From NCBI GenBank assembly GCA_039029275.1, contig JBCCGL010000001.1, forward strand, positions 186,001 through 250,000: a DNA stretch of 64,000 nt. Reading direction: 5' to 3'. This document shows, one piece after another, positions 8,810-16,258 of this stretch. Source of the DNA: JBCCGL01 sp039029275 (GTDB lineage: Bacteria; Pseudomonadota; Gammaproteobacteria; JBCCGL01). A program made the position numbers and the translations under genes. Position 1 is the first letter of the stretch, and every line of letters starts with the position of its first letter. The notes below the pieces were generated by a model that had not been told where the DNA came from, made no database searches, and saw nothing but the letters and a program-made list of their open reading frames with translations.

Positions 8810-9832
8810 ATGAACATCAAACATGCCGAATTAATCCCCTTTGAGCCTCGATTCTCCGGTGGTAAAGCTTACGTTCAATCGATATCCGTTCAGACCGAGC
8901 TGAGCAATTGCCTGCTGCGCATCACCACAGACGATGGCCTGATGGGCACGGGTGAGGTTGTTCGATTTCCGCACGCCAGTATCAAGGAAGCAAACAACAG
9001 GGATAAGGTCGTCGTGAAGAAACTCGCCGGTGTTAACTTTTCCGCCATTCCGTCAGTCCTGCGAGATTGGAACAGCAAGGGTAAGGCATACAAAAGCCTT
9101 TCGTACGCGCTGGATTGTGCGTGGCACGATTTACTCTCGCAGAGAACCGAATTGCCGCTCTCCGCATTATTGGGCGGTGCGCTAACGAATGCTGTTCCGG
9201 AAATTTTGTCACTGTCTGCCGGGACTGCCGAAGAAACCGTCACCAGAATACGCGCTAACGCCGGTGCGACACCGGTTGTCCAGATCAAACTCGGCGTCGA
9301 TGATCTGGACACGGATTTGGCAACCGTCAGCGCAGTGCTTGCGGCATTGCACGACCACCAGCGTGTCCTGGCGGATTTCAATGGCGCGCTTGCGTTGGAT
9401 GTCGCGCTGGATTCGATTGTGACGTTCGCTCACCCTCAACTGATGTGGGAAGACCCCTGTAGCACCTACGAGGAAAATGTCAGCGTGTCCCGCAAGATGA
9501 ACGCGCCGATGCTGATTGATTCGAGCCTGTGGGGCCTTGAGATGATCTCGCGTGCAGTCGCCGATGATGTTAAGGCGGTTTGTATTAAGCCAGCGAAGTT
9601 TGGTGGGCTAGGAGCAGCCCGCGCCGCCAGAGACATCTGCGTCGCAGCGGGCATGAATATTCGTATCGACGGCCCCTGGGCAGGACAGCACTACACCTAT
9701 TCAGCGCTGGCGTTGGCGGTTGGCGTGCCCGCGCCTCAGCTTATCGGCTGTATCGATCTGACCGAGCCGCTTGAAACCGAACACGATACGATCGCTCGCC
9801 CTGCGCCAGGCAGGATTGGCCCAGCGTGTTGA
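8810..9832 (+). CDS. Mandelate racemase/muconate lactonizing enzyme family protein (enolase superfamily)
   Basis: 340 residues with the enolase-superfamily layout: an N-terminal capping domain (to about residue 115) and a TIM-like barrel. Catalytic positions visible are QIK at 158-160 (the family's KxK motif with Gln in the first place), metal ligands Asp189 (LADFNG), Glu214 (WEDPC) and Asp237 (LIDSS), and Lys260 (VCIKPAKFGG), the opposite-face base. It would abstract a proton alpha to a carboxylate, as an epimerase, dehydratase or cycloisomerase. Shorter than most MR-subgroup members (about 370). It stands alone, with no dedicated transporter or dehydrogenase. Confidence 0.78.
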   Translation: MNIKHAELIPFEPRFSGGKAYVQSISVQTELSNCLLRITTDDGLMGTGEVVRFPHASIKEANNRDKVVVKKLAGVNFSAIPSVLRDWNSKGKAYKSLSYALDCAWHDLLSQRTELPLSALLGGALTNAVPEILSLSAGTAEETVTRIRANAGATPVVQIKLGVDDLDTDLATVSAVLAALHDHQRVLADFNGALALDVALDSIVTFAHPQLMWEDPCSTYEENVSVSRKMNAPMLIDSSLWGLEMISRAVADDVKAVCIKPAKFGGLGAARAARDICVAAGMNIRIDGPWAGQHYTYSALALAVGVPAPQLIGCIDLTEPLETEHDTIARPAPGRIGPAC

Positions 9833-9962
9833 GTGTCTCAACATTGCAGGGGTGAACCGTTGAATAGAATGTCGGTAACAATGCGCGAGCGACGTTGACG
9901 CAAGGCGAGAGTGGTTAACCCACAAAAAATAGCGCCAACAGACCGCCGATCGAGGCTTACTG

Positions 9963-10763
9963 CTAAGCGACCATTTTGACCTGCGCTTGCGTTGCTATCT
10001 CGCTACCCAGATGCTGACAAATGGCAAAACACAAATCGGTTCGATTGAGCGTGTAAAAGTGCAGCGCGTCAACGCCCTCGTCGATGAGTTTCTGACACAA
10101 CTCGGTCGCGAGGTCGACTGCGAGGTGATATTGCGCCGACGCGTTACCCTCCATACCCTCAAAGTGTTCTGCATAGCGCGCAGGAATCGAAGCACCGCAT
10201 CGCTGGCTGAATTTACACACAGCGGCGTAATCGTGCACCGGCAAGATTCCGGGCACTATGCTATCCAGACCACACGCGGCCGCGCTGTCACGAAAGCGCA
10301 AAAACGTATCTGCATCGAAGAAAAACTGCGTTATTGCCCGGCTTGCATCTGCCTCAAACTTTCGCTTTAAAAACACGAGATCAGCCGCAGCATTTTGCGC
10401 GCGAGGATGCACTTCAGGATACGCGGCGACAGTGATATCAAAGTCACTGATTTTGCGAATACCTTCGACAAACGCGACACTGTCTCGGTACGCGAGCCGT
10501 TCATTTGCATTGTCGTCATCGCAATCGCCGCGCAGCGCAAGGACGCGTCTGATGCCTTTTCCGTAAAGATCGCGCAAGCGACCGTCAATCGCGCTGCCCA
10601 GGGCGCCGTAAGTCACTGAGAAAAATTCAGGGTCGAGTAACTCGAGTTGCCCAATCGCACACCACAATCGGCGCGTCATTTTGTCGCTGCGTGGTGGAAA
10701 AAACTCAAATGAAAGTGCTGTTTTCTTGCGCGTGACTTCAGTGTGTCCAAATCGAATTGTCAT
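9963..10763 (-). CDS. metF: Methylenetetrahydrofolate reductase, apparently missing an internal segment
   Basis: Reduces 5,10-methylene-THF to 5-methyl-THF for methionine synthesis. Recognised by SFEFFPPRSD at the N-terminus, SVTYGALGS, RRVLALRGD, VAAYPEVHP, ITQFFFDAD, GILPVHDY and the C-terminal LHFYTLNR. At 266 residues it is short. After SVTYGA-GS the usual stretch of roughly 35 residues, which includes the AHLTC motif, is absent and the sequence goes straight to AIDGRLRDLYGKGIRR. In known MetF structures that stretch forms one strand-helix unit with an FAD-contacting histidine. The reading frame is intact. The gene overlaps the upstream regulator by 26 bases, forming one operon. Confidence 0.85.
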   Translation of the reverse strand: MTIRFGHTEVTRKKTALSFEFFPPRSDKMTRRLWCAIGQLELLDPEFFSVTYGALGSAIDGRLRDLYGKGIRRVLALRGDCDDDNANERLAYRDSVAFVEGIRKISDFDITVAAYPEVHPRAQNAAADLVFLKRKFEADASRAITQFFFDADTFLRFRDSAAACGLDSIVPGILPVHDYAAVCKFSQRCGASIPARYAEHFEGMEGNASAQYHLAVDLATELCQKLIDEGVDALHFYTLNRTDLCFAICQHLGSEIATQAQVKMVA

Positions 10764-11724
10764 TGTATTCTCCTGATGTGTTGCTTTTCTCGACAGCCGG
10801 TTTGCTGACTGACCAGATCACAGTGGTTAACGGGTTGGCGGGCAGTTTGCGCGCAACTTCGCAGCGCAAGGCAAGTTCATCGCATTGCGCCTCGATATAA
10901 GAATCACTGAATCCTCGATGCACATGATGATGGCTTGCACAAAGATCTTCGAGATCGTGGCTGGCAAAATCGACAAGCAATAAACGACCGCCAGGGCGCA
11001 GTACGCGCGCAATTTCGCCGAATACGCTTGAGGGATCTTGCGCGTAGTGAAGAACCAGATGCAGTGTTACGAGATCAAAGCTGTCGTCGCCAAAAGGCAG
11101 ACCGTACATATCGCCAAGACGAACGTGCGCATTGCGCAGTTGGCGTTTCTCCAGATTAGCGCGCGCCAGTTTTAACATTGGCCGCGAACTGTCGACACCC
11201 ACAGCGCGCTCGGCACACCCGGCCAGCAGACCGACGATTTTGCCCGTGCCCGTACCAATATCGAGGTAATCCGAAACGCGAAAATCACCGACAAGACTCA
11301 GCAGCGCAGACTCAACTTCCTGCTCTGAAACATGCAGGCTACGAATCTCATCCCACTGCGAAGCGACGGTCTGAAAATAAACGTCGGCCTCAGCCGCGCG
11401 GCGATCACGCACGGTTTGCAAGCGTGCGAGATCGCGGTGCATCGCATCGTCATCTTCCGAGACGAGATCCACCAGCGTACGCGCAAGGTGCGCGTAACCG
11501 CTGTTACGGTCGGCAATTCGAAAAAAGACCTGCGATCCTTCGCGAAAGCGCATCAGCAAACCGGCTTCTACCAGCAGCTTTAAATGGCGTGACACCCGCG
11601 GCTGACTCTGCCCCACAATCTGGACCAGTTCCGATACCGACAGCTCGCTATGCGCACACAGCACCAGCAAGCGGAGTCGCGTTGGCTCCCCGGCTGCGCG
11701 CAAGCCCATTAACAGGTCTTCCAC
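10738..11724 (-). CDS. ArsR-family regulator fused to SAM-dependent methyltransferase domain
   Basis: 328 residues. Residues 10-75 form an ArsR winged helix-turn-helix (EPTRLRLLVLCAHSELSVSEL, then QPRVSRHLKLLVEAGL). Residues about 115-290 form a class I methyltransferase-like domain with motif I as YLDIGTGTGKIVG, plus DLVTLHLVLHYAQDP and RPGGRLLLVDF. ArsR-methyltransferase fusions beside metF are linked in proteobacteria to S-adenosylhomocysteine sensing and control of the methionine cycle (SahR type). I infer that role here. The start is GTG at 11724 with AAGGA seven bases before; the next in-frame ATG is five codons later. It overlaps metF, and a perfect palindrome lies 14 bases upstream. 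Confidence 0.85.
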   Translation of the reverse strand: MEDLLMGLRAAGEPTRLRLLVLCAHSELSVSELVQIVGQSQPRVSRHLKLLVEAGLLMRFREGSQVFFRIADRNSGYAHLARTLVDLVSEDDDAMHRDLARLQTVRDRRAAEADVYFQTVASQWDEIRSLHVSEQEVESALLSLVGDFRVSDYLDIGTGTGKIVGLLAGCAERAVGVDSSRPMLKLARANLEKRQLRNAHVRLGDMYGLPFGDDSFDLVTLHLVLHYAQDPSSVFGEIARVLRPGGRLLLVDFASHDLEDLCASHHHVHRGFSDSYIEAQCDELALRCEVARKLPANPLTTVIWSVSKPAVEKSNTSGEYNDNSIWTH

Positions 11725-11737
11725 TCTGAGATCCTTT

Positions 11738-11757
11738 ATATAAAGATATCTTTATAT
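11738..11757. promoter_or_regulatory. Perfect 20-bp palindrome, putative operator of the ArsR-metF operon
   Basis: ATATAAAGATATCTTTATAT is fully self-complementary and centred 23 bases before the GTG of the ArsR-type gene, where a promoter would lie. ArsR repressors bind such A/T-rich palindromes over their own promoters. Autoregulation is an inference from position and symmetry. Confidence 0.65.
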
Positions 11758-12103
11758 TTATATATGCATTGCAATTAATCAAGATGAAAATGGAATTAGC
11801 TCAGAGCAAAAGCGCATACAAATCAGGCCTGAACCCTTGACGGGCTAAATAGCGACCCATGATACGAGGGGGTAAATATAAGCACTGGCGGGCTGCCTGC
11901 TTTGTCAATGCGGTGGCAGAAGCGACCTGTCGGCTAACGTGCCGGATTTAACGGCTCGCGCTGACTGCTCGAAACCAAAAGCGATATGATTGCACGTTGC
12001 GAACCGGGATGAGCCGGTTCAGTTGATTAAATGCCCGAGTTTTATGAATGTGCGATTGTTCCCTCGGGCGCCCAAAATCAGATAACGCCTACGGGAGACC
12101 AAA
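11758..12103. other. Intergenic region between divergent transcription units
   Basis: About 350 bases between the ArsR-metF operon (minus) and the enolase-superfamily gene (plus). It must hold the promoter of the latter. I see no convincing gene, terminator or repeat. An AT-rich patch at about 11755-11790 is next to the operator palindrome. Confidence 0.4.
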
Positions 12104-13204
12104 GTGATTATCAATCGAATCAGCCTGTATTCGATCGAACTGAATTACACGATATTGAGTCGCGCGCGTGCAGATACTCAGTCCATCGAGCTTCCCGGAG
12201 TGGTGGTAGCCGTTCATACTGATAGCGGGCTGGTTGGTTACGGCGAATCAATTCCGCTCGCCCCAAGCTATTTACCGATGCTCGCAAAGGGGACTCAAGC
12301 GGGAGTTGGGACCGTCGCTCCAGCGCTTCTTGGCGCTAATCCGCTCGGAATTTCTGCGATTTTCGACCTGATGGAATCAAAAATGCGTGGGTTTGTCGAT
12401 GCCAAATCTGCGATTGATCTTGCGCTGTGGGATTTGCTCGGTAAGCAGACCAACCTACCCGTCCACACCTTACTCGGCGGGCGCCAAAACCAAAGCGCTA
12501 TCCTCTACAAGAGCATCCCGCATGACTCGCCCGAAGCGATGGTCGAATCGGTGCGACAGTGTCAGGCAGCGGGGTTCCGCCGCTTTCAAGTCAAAGTAGG
12601 CGCCGATCCGGAAACAGACATCGAACATCTACGCAGGGTTTACGAGATTCTGCAACCGGGTGAGAGAGCGTTCGCTGACGCCAACCGTGGATGGCTTCCC
12701 GAGGATGCCTTGCGCGTTATCAACGGTGTCCGTGGGCTGGATTTGACGATAGAACAACCCTGCGACAGCTATGAGGCGTGCCTGCAAATACGCAGGCACA
12801 CAAACCACCCGATAATGCTGGATGAGAGCATCGACGGTCCGCGCGACCTGATGCGCGCAATTGCCGATCGCGCACTCGATGTCGTGGTACTGAAAATCAC
12901 ACACGAGGGCGGCCTGACGCCGTCCCTATTGATGGCACGTATCTGTATGCAGGCGGGAATACGCATGCGTATTGAGGACACAGTTGGTTGCGAGCTATCA
13001 AACTCGGCAGTCGCTCATCTTGCTGCATCGGTTCCTGCGCAGTTCCTTTACGCCTGTTACCAGTCACCTGACTACGGTGTCAGTTTAGGTAAATCAAACC
13101 TCGACGCGGATAATGGTTACGTCGTGGTTAGCGACGAGCCCGGTCTTGGTGTCACGATTGATCAGCGCTCGCTCGGTGATCCAATTGACGAGTGGGAACT
13201 CTAA
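12104..13204 (+). CDS. Enolase-superfamily enzyme, dipeptide epimerase/hydroxyproline dehydratase-like
   Basis: 366 residues of the mandelate racemase subgroup. The capping domain has GYGESIPLAPSYLP (residues 45-58). The barrel carries QVK at 162-164 (first Lys of KxK replaced by Gln), metal ligands Asp192 (FADANRGW), Glu217 (TIEQPC) and Asp240/Glu241 (LDESIDG), and Lys264 (VVLKITHEGG). Candidate activities are proline-betaine or dipeptide epimerisation, or cis-3-hydroxyproline dehydration; sequence alone does not decide. The start is GTG with GGGAGA eight bases upstream. It has the same Gln-for-Lys change as the other enolase-superfamily protein at 8810, but sequence similarity between them is low. 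Confidence 0.78.
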   Translation: MIINRISLYSIELNYTILSRARADTQSIELPGVVVAVHTDSGLVGYGESIPLAPSYLPMLAKGTQAGVGTVAPALLGANPLGISAIFDLMESKMRGFVDAKSAIDLALWDLLGKQTNLPVHTLLGGRQNQSAILYKSIPHDSPEAMVESVRQCQAAGFRRFQVKVGADPETDIEHLRRVYEILQPGERAFADANRGWLPEDALRVINGVRGLDLTIEQPCDSYEACLQIRRHTNHPIMLDESIDGPRDLMRAIADRALDVVVLKITHEGGLTPSLLMARICMQAGIRMRIEDTVGCELSNSAVAHLAASVPAQFLYACYQSPDYGVSLGKSNLDADNGYVVVSDEPGLGVTIDQRSLGDPIDEWEL

Positions 13205-13303
13205 GTTTGGTGGTTTATTGATCGAATCATTGGGAGCTTTTTGAAAACTACTGCGACGTTGGATCTGAGCGCCATCCTGTTAAGAATGGATTTAATTTCG
13301 GGC

Positions 13304-13340
13304 AAAAAAAAAGCCGCCCCGGGAGGGAGCGGCTAAAAAT
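13304..13340 (-). terminator. Intrinsic terminator of the micropeptide-DUF1127 operon
   Basis: Read on the minus strand, AGCCGC...GCGGCT forms a GC-rich stem (13312-13317 with 13329-13334) followed directly by a run of nine T (the A run at 13304-13312 on plus). It lies about 40 bases downstream of the DUF1127 stop. Confidence 0.8.
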
Positions 13341-13380
13341 GACCCTTGTGGGCCAAAGGAGGATTTGCTTGCAGCGCTGT

Positions 13381-13590
13381 TTAGTACAGGTAGCTGCGGT
13401 CGATGCCGATATCGTCGAGCAAGTAGTCAGGCAAAGAGCGCAAGTAACGCTTGGCTTCACGGTTACGAAAATAACGTGCCGGAATCGCGCCTAACCGTCT
13501 GATTGCGCTGTCGAACTGCCGCCACTGTGCCGCCATCGACTCGAAGTGTGCGCTGTAGTAGCGAACATCGGTGTATAAAATGGTTGCCAT
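13381..13590 (-). CDS. DUF1127 domain-containing small protein
   Basis: 69 residues. The C-terminal half has the DUF1127 (YjiS-like) pattern: a basic helix RNREAKRYLRSLPDYLLDDIGID. The N-terminal half contains aromatic WRQFDSAIRR. DUF1127 proteins in alpha- and gammaproteobacteria are small, arginine-rich, strongly expressed regulators, some linked to RNA turnover or phosphate and carbon stress. Preceded 12 bases upstream by a 29-residue membrane micropeptide in the same transcript and followed by a strong terminator. The ribosome site GGGAGAG lies just before the ATG. Confidence 0.85.
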   Translation of the reverse strand: MATILYTDVRYYSAHFESMAAQWRQFDSAIRRLGAIPARYFRNREAKRYLRSLPDYLLDDIGIDRSYLY

Positions 13591-13602
13591 AACAGTCTCT
13601 CC

Positions 13603-13692
13603 CTACCCGTTAACAATCGTTAAAACGAGAGCGAGAAGAACCATCGCGCCAGCGTAGGCAACACCGGTTTTGATGTAGATGTCATCAATCAT
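13603..13692 (-). CDS. 29-residue single-span membrane micropeptide
   Basis: An ATG at 13692 opens 29 codons ending in TAG: MIDDIYIKTGVAY, then a hydrophobic stretch AGAMVLLALVLTIV and NG. GGGAGA sits seven bases upstream and a -35/-10 pair is about 55 bases further up. It is the first gene of a two-gene transcript with DUF1127. The acidic N-terminus and single helix suggest an inner-membrane miniprotein. No family is recognised. The good ribosome site, promoter and clean hydrophobic profile make translation likely. Confidence 0.6.
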   Translation of the reverse strand: MIDDIYIKTGVAYAGAMVLLALVLTIVNG

Positions 13693-13746
13693 GTGTTTCT
13701 CCCGTCTCACCGGGCCGCGACATGCCGCCCGTCAAATGATGTGAGG

Positions 13747-13775
13747 ATAATAGGGGTCAAACGCGCATTGAACAA
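13747..13775 (-). promoter_or_regulatory. Sigma70-type promoter for the micropeptide-DUF1127 operon
   Basis: On the minus strand TTGTTC (-35), a 17-base spacer, then TATTAT (-10) is seen. The predicted start near 13740 would leave a leader of about 48 bases before the ATG at 13692. Confidence 0.55.
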
Positions 13776-13792
13776 ACGATAGATTTTCAACT

Positions 13793-13816
13793 ATTCATGA
13801 ATATTTATTCATGAAC
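13793..13816. promoter_or_regulatory. Paired TTCATGAA palindromes, putative activator site
   Basis: Two copies of the perfect octamer palindrome TTCATGAA (13794-13801 and 13808-13815) are spaced 14 bases centre to centre within ATTCATGAAT and ATTCATGAAC. They lie just upstream of the -35 of the minus-strand promoter, a usual activator position. The binding protein is unknown. Confidence 0.5.
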
Positions 13817-13825
13817 ACAAATTTT

Positions 13826-13854
13826 TTGACAGTTTTTCAGGATAGAAATATAAG
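13826..13854 (+). promoter_or_regulatory. Near-consensus sigma70 promoter facing plus strand with no gene downstream
   Basis: TTGACA at 13826-13831, a 17-base spacer, then TATAAG at 13849-13854. No plus-strand coding sequence follows: the transcript would run through the 13861-13984 spacer into the antisense of the MFS gene. Candidate small or antisense RNA promoter. Confidence 0.5.
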
Positions 13855-13891
13855 CCATTGTTTTTTATATGTTTTAAATCAACATAATGTT

Positions 13892-13907
13892 TGTGATTTA
13901 GATCACT
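13892..13907. promoter_or_regulatory. CRP-like site
   Basis: TGTGATTTAGATCACT matches the CRP half-sites TGTGA-N6-TCAC(A) with both conserved cores intact. It is about 150 bases upstream of the minus-strand promoter and about 30 bases downstream of the plus-strand promoter start, so it could activate the former or block the latter. Confidence 0.55.
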
Positions 13908-13984
13908 TTAATGAGTTATCACTCACTTTCAAATTTTAGTGTATCCGCAGTATTTCGGCCAGAGGTTTGCAACCTCCAGTGAGC

Positions 13985-15184
13985 CTATCGCATCGACGGG
14001 TGTATCGTTCCCGGCTCATATTTACTCTGCTCTTCGGGTGGCGGTGGCGGGCGTCGCAGCATGCGAAAAATGGCGAACAAGCCGACTAGCGCGTGAACCG
14101 CCGCGATACTCCAGAAGAAACCGTTGTCCCCGAACTGATCCATTAATACTGCGATCAAAAACGGACCCAAAATCGCACCGATCCCGCCGATCATGACCAA
14201 CCCGGCGCTTGCGGCGATCATCTGCTCGGGCTTGAGATGATCGTTTGCGTGAGCGATACAAACGGCATACAACGGAAACGATACGCCGCCGAACACACCC
14301 ACGGCGAGCATCAATACCCACATCGACTCGCTCGCGGCATACAGGCACACAACCGCCATCACCGCCGCCAGCAGTGTTGTTACGGTCAAAACCTTGCGTC
14401 GGTCGAATCGATCTGAAATCGCGCCCAACGGCCATTGAAACAACACGGTACCGACAACTGCCGCGGTCATAAAAAACGAAATGTTGGCGATATCCAGACC
14501 GATCCGCTGACCGAACACCGGCGCCAGCGCAAAGAACGATGCCGTGATCAAGCCTTCGGCAAACATGCCGACCACCCCGAGCGGCGAGATACGAAATAAC
14601 TCCAGGATGTTAATGCTCTGCGTGTTTTCAAAATGCGGTGCGGGCGCACCTGAGAGCAGCAGCGGCACCACCGCAATCGAAATCAGTACCGACGTGAGGA
14701 TAAAAAGCGGAAAGCCCATGGGGTCGCTGAGGTTGAGGAACAACTGCCCGATCGCGACGCCGACATAAGTCACGACCATGTACATCGACAATACCTTGCC
14801 GCGCGTCTCGTTGGTCGAACTGTCGTTAAGCCAGCTCTCGGCGACGACGTAAAGACCAGCGAAACAAAATCCGCTGATCAATCGAAGCGCGATCCACACA
14901 GATACTTCGATAAACACGGCATGAACCAGAATCGAAGCAGACGCCAGCGCCGCCAGAGCGGCGAATACGCGCACATGCCCCACACGCGCCATGATTCTGG
15001 GCGCGTAAATCGAGCCACCGAGAAAGCCGACATAAAAGGACGACATCACCAGACCAGTTAGCGTGGTTGGAAACCCCTCTTGGTCCGCGCGCACTGCGAG
15101 CAGCGTCGCCTGCAGGCCATCGCCAAGCATTAAAATGCCAAAACCGAGCAACAGCGCCCAGGAGGAGCGCAAGGCATCGGACAT
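13985..15184 (-). CDS. MFS transporter (YcaD/sugar-efflux-like)
   Basis: About 399 residues with twelve hydrophobic segments. The N-half has LLLGFGILMLGDGLQATLLAVRA, the loop motif YAPRIMARVGHVRVF and ALRLISGFCFAGLYVVAESWLND, which is characteristic of YcaD-type MFS proteins. The C-half has GAISDRFDRRKVLTV and a basic/proline tail (RRPPPPPEEQ). Substrate unknown. I prefer the ATG at 15184 because AGGA lies five bases upstream and homology starts nearby; an upstream ATG at 15214 in the same frame adds ten residues. It has no operon partner. Confidence 0.8.
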   Translation of the reverse strand: MSDALRSSWALLLGFGILMLGDGLQATLLAVRADQEGFPTTLTGLVMSSFYVGFLGGSIYAPRIMARVGHVRVFAALAALASASILVHAVFIEVSVWIALRLISGFCFAGLYVVAESWLNDSSTNETRGKVLSMYMVVTYVGVAIGQLFLNLSDPMGFPLFILTSVLISIAVVPLLLSGAPAPHFENTQSINILELFRISPLGVVGMFAEGLITASFFALAPVFGQRIGLDIANISFFMTAAVVGTVLFQWPLGAISDRFDRRKVLTVTTLLAAVMAVVCLYAASESMWVLMLAVGVFGGVSFPLYAVCIAHANDHLKPEQMIAASAGLVMIGGIGAILGPFLIAVLMDQFGDNGFFWSIAAVHALVGLFAIFRMLRRPPPPPEEQSKYEPGTIHPSMR

Positions 15185-15491
15185 TGATCCTGAAGATGAA
15201 TAAGCGGCAGTCATTGTCAGAAAGTACCAAGACAGTTTGAAGTACGATCATCGCACCCAATTCGCAGACCGGCAATTAGCAGTGGGGGTTGACTTCAAAG
15301 CCTTTCCTACGACGTTTTAGTTCTGCGAATTCCTTGCTGCATTTTGAGCCGAATGGCTACATATGATCGATCTGTTAAGAAAATGTGTAAAGCTGCGTTT
15401 AGACCACCAACGTGAAATCTCCTATTTACTCATCATATTGATATTGGCTGTTGTCTTGCTGAAGGTGGTGTGAGTTCGCTCAACACTGTTT
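15185..15491. other. Intergenic region without recognised feature
   Basis: About 300 bases between the MFS gene start and the end of the toxin gene. I see no credible coding sequence, hairpin terminator or repeat. It presumably holds the MFS promoter. Confidence 0.4.
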
Positions 15492-15782
15492 TTAAAGATG
15501 TAATGTTGGCTCCATACGCTGATGCAACACATCAATGATATCGATATGGGTGTCTGAAACGCGGTAGTAAATGGTGTGCGAACCCACAAAGGCACAACGG
15601 TACCCAGCCTTAATGTCGTCGCGCGGTTTTCCTGCAGAGGGATTTGCTGCCAATTGCCGCATACGATCACGCAGGGTTTTCAGGTAACGGGTTGTTTGGC
15701 GACTTCCAAATTGTTCCAGTGAATGCGATCGAATATCCTTGAGGCTGATCTGTGCGGCTGGCGATAAAACATACCGCCCCAT
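15492..15782 (-). CDS. parE: ParE/RelE-family toxin
   Basis: 96 residues with the ParE-type pattern: an N-terminal strand YVLSPAAQISLKDIRSHSLEQFG, a helix TTRYLKTLRDRMRQLAANPSAGKPRDDI, then strands YRCAFVGSHTIYYRV and HIDIIDVLHQRM. ParE toxins poison DNA gyrase; RelE relatives cut mRNA, and the lack of the RelE catalytic triad pattern plus the ParD-like partner favour ParE. The start lies one base after the antitoxin stop (TGACATG), so the pair is translationally coupled. Confidence 0.85.
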   Translation of the reverse strand: MGRYVLSPAAQISLKDIRSHSLEQFGSRQTTRYLKTLRDRMRQLAANPSAGKPRDDIKAGYRCAFVGSHTIYYRVSDTHIDIIDVLHQRMEPTLHL

Positions 15783-15783
15783 G

Positions 15784-16020
15784 TCACGCGATTAATTCAT
15801 TCATAAAATTGTCGCCATCAACCCCTTCGCCGCGATTGAGTTGGGCTTCTCCCTCTGCCAGTTTCCTGCGCAGTAAATCGAGCTGGGCTTCTTGTTGCTC
15901 AAGCAGTCGTAGCCCGGCGCGCACTGCTTCACTAGTCGATTCAAACCGCCCTGCCTGTATTTTTTCATCGACAAATTGCGAAAAGTGTTCGCCTAATGTG
16001 ACACTGGTGTTTCTGGACAT
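15784..16020 (-). CDS. parD: ParD-family antitoxin
   Basis: 78 residues. The N-terminal ribbon-helix-helix domain (RNTSVTLGEHFSQFVDEKIQAGRFESTSEAVRAGLRLLE) is the ParD/CopG DNA-binding fold. The C-terminal, charged and flexible tail (AEGEAQLNRGEGVDGDNF) would wrap and neutralise the toxin. First gene of the pair. A perfect inverted repeat 24 bases upstream is a likely autorepression operator. GGAT precedes the start. Confidence 0.88.
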   Translation of the reverse strand: MSRNTSVTLGEHFSQFVDEKIQAGRFESTSEAVRAGLRLLEQQEAQLDLLRRKLAEGEAQLNRGEGVDGDNFMNELIA

Positions 16021-16043
16021 TGACAGCGTATCCTTTTTTGGCG

Positions 16044-16062
16044 TGTATTACTTATTAATACA
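16044..16062. promoter_or_regulatory. Inverted repeat operator of the parDE pair
   Basis: TGTATTA-CTTAT-TAATACA: two perfectly complementary 7-base arms around a 5-base spacer, located in the promoter position of parD. Ribbon-helix-helix antitoxins bind such symmetric sites. Confidence 0.65.
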
Positions 16063-16258
16063 TTATTTGCCAAACTTGACAAGGAAAAGTTGGATCAAGT
16101 TTAGAATTCAGTCATCTCCTCCTAACCCAAAAAAATGCGTGAATCACCAGAGTCCTGAACCTGCGATCCCCGATCAAGTCCACGACAGGTTTGGATCGCA
16201 GAATCGATCAATTAATACCTGGGTTCTTTGGCCAAGCCGAAGAATGACGCGAGCGTGC

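Noticed and set aside
16060..16258. Palindrome-like GCGATCC...GGATCGC tract between parD and the racemase gene
   Set aside because: Arms are far apart and imperfect, with no clear relation to the 250-base repeat; possibly an eroded repeat.
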